Shown here: in pieces, positions 56,901-59,900 of the stretch
Numbering within the stretch: the stretch's first letter is position 1
Layout: the number at the start of each line of letters is the position of its first letter
NCBI GenBank assembly: GCA_946406115.1
Contig: OX291561.1
Location: forward strand, 5,634,273-5,698,272
Source of the DNA: Apoda limacodes
Taxonomy: Eukaryota > Arthropoda > Insecta > Lepidoptera > Limacodidae
Direction: 5' to 3'
DNA: 64,000 nucleotides
The notes under the pieces: model-generated
What the model was told of the DNA's origin: nothing
Databases searched by the model: none
Seen by the model: the letters and a program-made list of their open reading frames with translations, nothing else
Made by a program: the position numbers and the translations under genes

Positions 56901-59900
56901 TAACTTACTGTAAAGATCATCATATCCTCTCTTGACCAACATGTTCCGAATAGACTGCTCCATGATGCCGTAGTCAACAATAGGAATCTCAACACGAGGA
57001 AACAGATCCGATATTATACCTGCAATATGTTAATTACTTCTTTCTCATCTCGAGCACATGTATCCTATATACAGTCAGGATCCCTGCCGTATCATCAGCT
57101 TAAGTGACCGTCCGCTGCTCGGTCCCCTGCAGTCGGTCGAAATTTAAGATAGCGGCGAAAGCTACGTCTGTACGTACCAATAAAGGTTTAGTTAGATCAA
57201 CTTTATTTGCTAGTCAGTAAAGTTAAAAATACCTTACTTTACATTTTTTCTCTATTTTTCAAGAAGGTTCACAATATTTAAGAATCATTTTGAATAAATT
57301 ATAGAAATACTTTTTAATTTGGTTCACAATTTTTGAGATCAATTTTGGATAAATTATAGAAATTCTTTTTATATTAGTTTGTTTTAATGAAAAATGACCT
57401 AAATGTTAACCAAGCCTTTTTTTTGTCAAGTGGGTAGCTAATCTTCGCAGTTGAAGAAACACACAGGCAAATGTTTCTAGAAATAAGTATATTTATATCT
57501 CACCATTAAACAACACAAGGTCATCGGCTAAGAATTTGGGCACGTTGACGTCTCTTAGGGCTCTCAGCACGATCTGTCGCTCGTCAGCGTCGGGCATCTG
57601 CCTGATGAGGTTTCCTGCCACTAAAATTACTGTCTTCACGGCACGCATACCGAAATCGTAGTGGTCCTGGTGATAACAACTCAAATCTTAATTTGATTAC
57701 AATTATCATATACTACTAACCATATATGTATGTATGTACGTATATGGTATATCTAAATACTGCAATGACTTTTTTGCCTTTGAGTACAAATAATTACAAA
57801 TTAATTTACTAATAAACTGTAATTTTCAATTATTTTTTTAATAAAATCTTCTTACTTTTTTAAATACTATATAAGACTATGACTATGAAAAAGTAACGTA
57901 AATAAAAAAAATCTTCTAATTTTTTAAAATACTATATAAGACTTTGAGTAAGAAGAAAAAGTAACGTAAATAAAAATATTAATTAGTGATTAGCGTTAAT
58001 TTTTGAACAAAGCAAGTAAGCCCATATATTTTAGTGAGTACACTTCCAGCTGAAGCAGTATGCCTTGAAAATGTTCTTGAACTAAGAGTCAGGAGAAGAG
58101 TCTGAAAGTCCATAGTCACTACAAAATACTTTAATAGATCTGAAATTACACTATAATGTCAGAGAGTTTTGATATATCAAACCTGAGGCTGTGAATTAGA
58201 TTTGTGTGTGTATGACCACTGGGTTTCAATAAAAATTCTATAACTAATATTTAATGACTATTTTAGCTGTGTAAAAATTAACAATAAATAAGGGCATACC
58301 TGGGCAGACAGCTGTTCGGAACTCAGCCTGAATGTTGTAGTAATCTTTCCAGCCAAGATCTTGGCCTCGAAAAAGCCATACGAGAACAGAGATATCTCTG
58401 CTATGAGCGCATAGTCCGGCACCATCATCGCTATCGGACGGAACAGCGCTTTCAGATTGTCTGGAAGCTCAGTACGACCTGCAAAGCCGTCGGTAAACTG
58501 ATAATGCGAAATAACAGTAATTATACTGTTATTATTAATTCAGTCAACAGCAAATTAGACCCGTAACAACTTTTACGTGTACATTTGTAATTTTTTCTGT
58601 TGTCTTTATATCAAGAAATGAACTAAAGAATTTCGGCTTGGCTATCCAAAATCGCCACGCCTGCATTTTGGTTAGAACATACCCAAAAAAGGCTAATGCT
58701 TACTGACGGGATTGTACGGCGTGGCGCGACAAAAGATATTCTTAGGCTAAATTTGTTTAAAATGAAATTTAATATTAGTGCTCATATTTTGGTAATCTTC
58801 TGAGAGACTTAAGCGTTATAAGCATCTTGCGGGATGCCGCAGCGCGCCAAAGCCTTTACCAGTATCCTCAAGCCTTTGTGTGACAATATTAACGAAATAT
58901 GGGCGCTAATATTATTATAACACTGTGCAAATAAATGTTTTTTTTTTGTACACTGTGTACCATCTACAATGAAGCGATCTGTTAGAGCACGAAGCATACC
59001 GCGGCGTGCCACGTTCACGGCATTGCGCCAATTGTCAGTGATCGTTGGCCTTTAAAGTAACTGTTTAACAAAACTAACCGCTGCCTCGGAACATGGTGAT
59101 TTCATTTTTATAACCAACTGTGGGCTGTTGTCATACGACACCAATCGTTGAGACAAGTTAGAGGTCCTCTAGGCGTCTTAAAAACTAGACAGTCGAATGG
59201 CCACTACTGCGACAAAAGTTTACCGCCGAATTGAAGACTATGGCCCAAATCTCCTTCTCCAACTCTGCAGTGGCCCCACTATGTACAAAGCTTAATTGAA
59301 TGAGGTATATAATTATGTCTTAATAGACATTTCAGACAAAGCAAAAGTCCAACAGACCAGCGTATCCCGGATTCATGGTGATAAACACGGAGCAGGAAGG
59401 CTTTAAGGGCAGATCGCAACCTTCAAACATGAATCTATCCAACCGAAGTATTTGAGCCTTCTGGATTGTTACCACCTGAAATATACATATTTTTAAGACA
59501 TCCGGTATAAAATATTTCTACAAGTATGTCGTCTAGAGGGCGTCACTCTACGGGCTTACTACTGTGTTAAGCTGAAGTTGTGCTAAACTTAATTAGTATA
59601 GCCTCTTAAGTAAAACAATAATTCCATGTAGAATTTGATTTGAAACAAATTTGACATACTTCTTTTTTCGATTATTAATAAATTGTTGGTTATTCAATGT
59701 CCCTTCTAATAGATTTTTTTTTACACCACTAAGGTGGCAAACACGCTTACGGTCTGCCTGATGATAAGCGGTCACCGTAGCCTATGGACGCCTGCAGCAC
59801 CTGGAGTATCACTCGCGCGTTGCCGACCCTTCAGAAATCTAATAACTTATTTCTTGAAGAACTCCATACTGTAGTCCTTAGATAGCAGAATTGTTCAAAA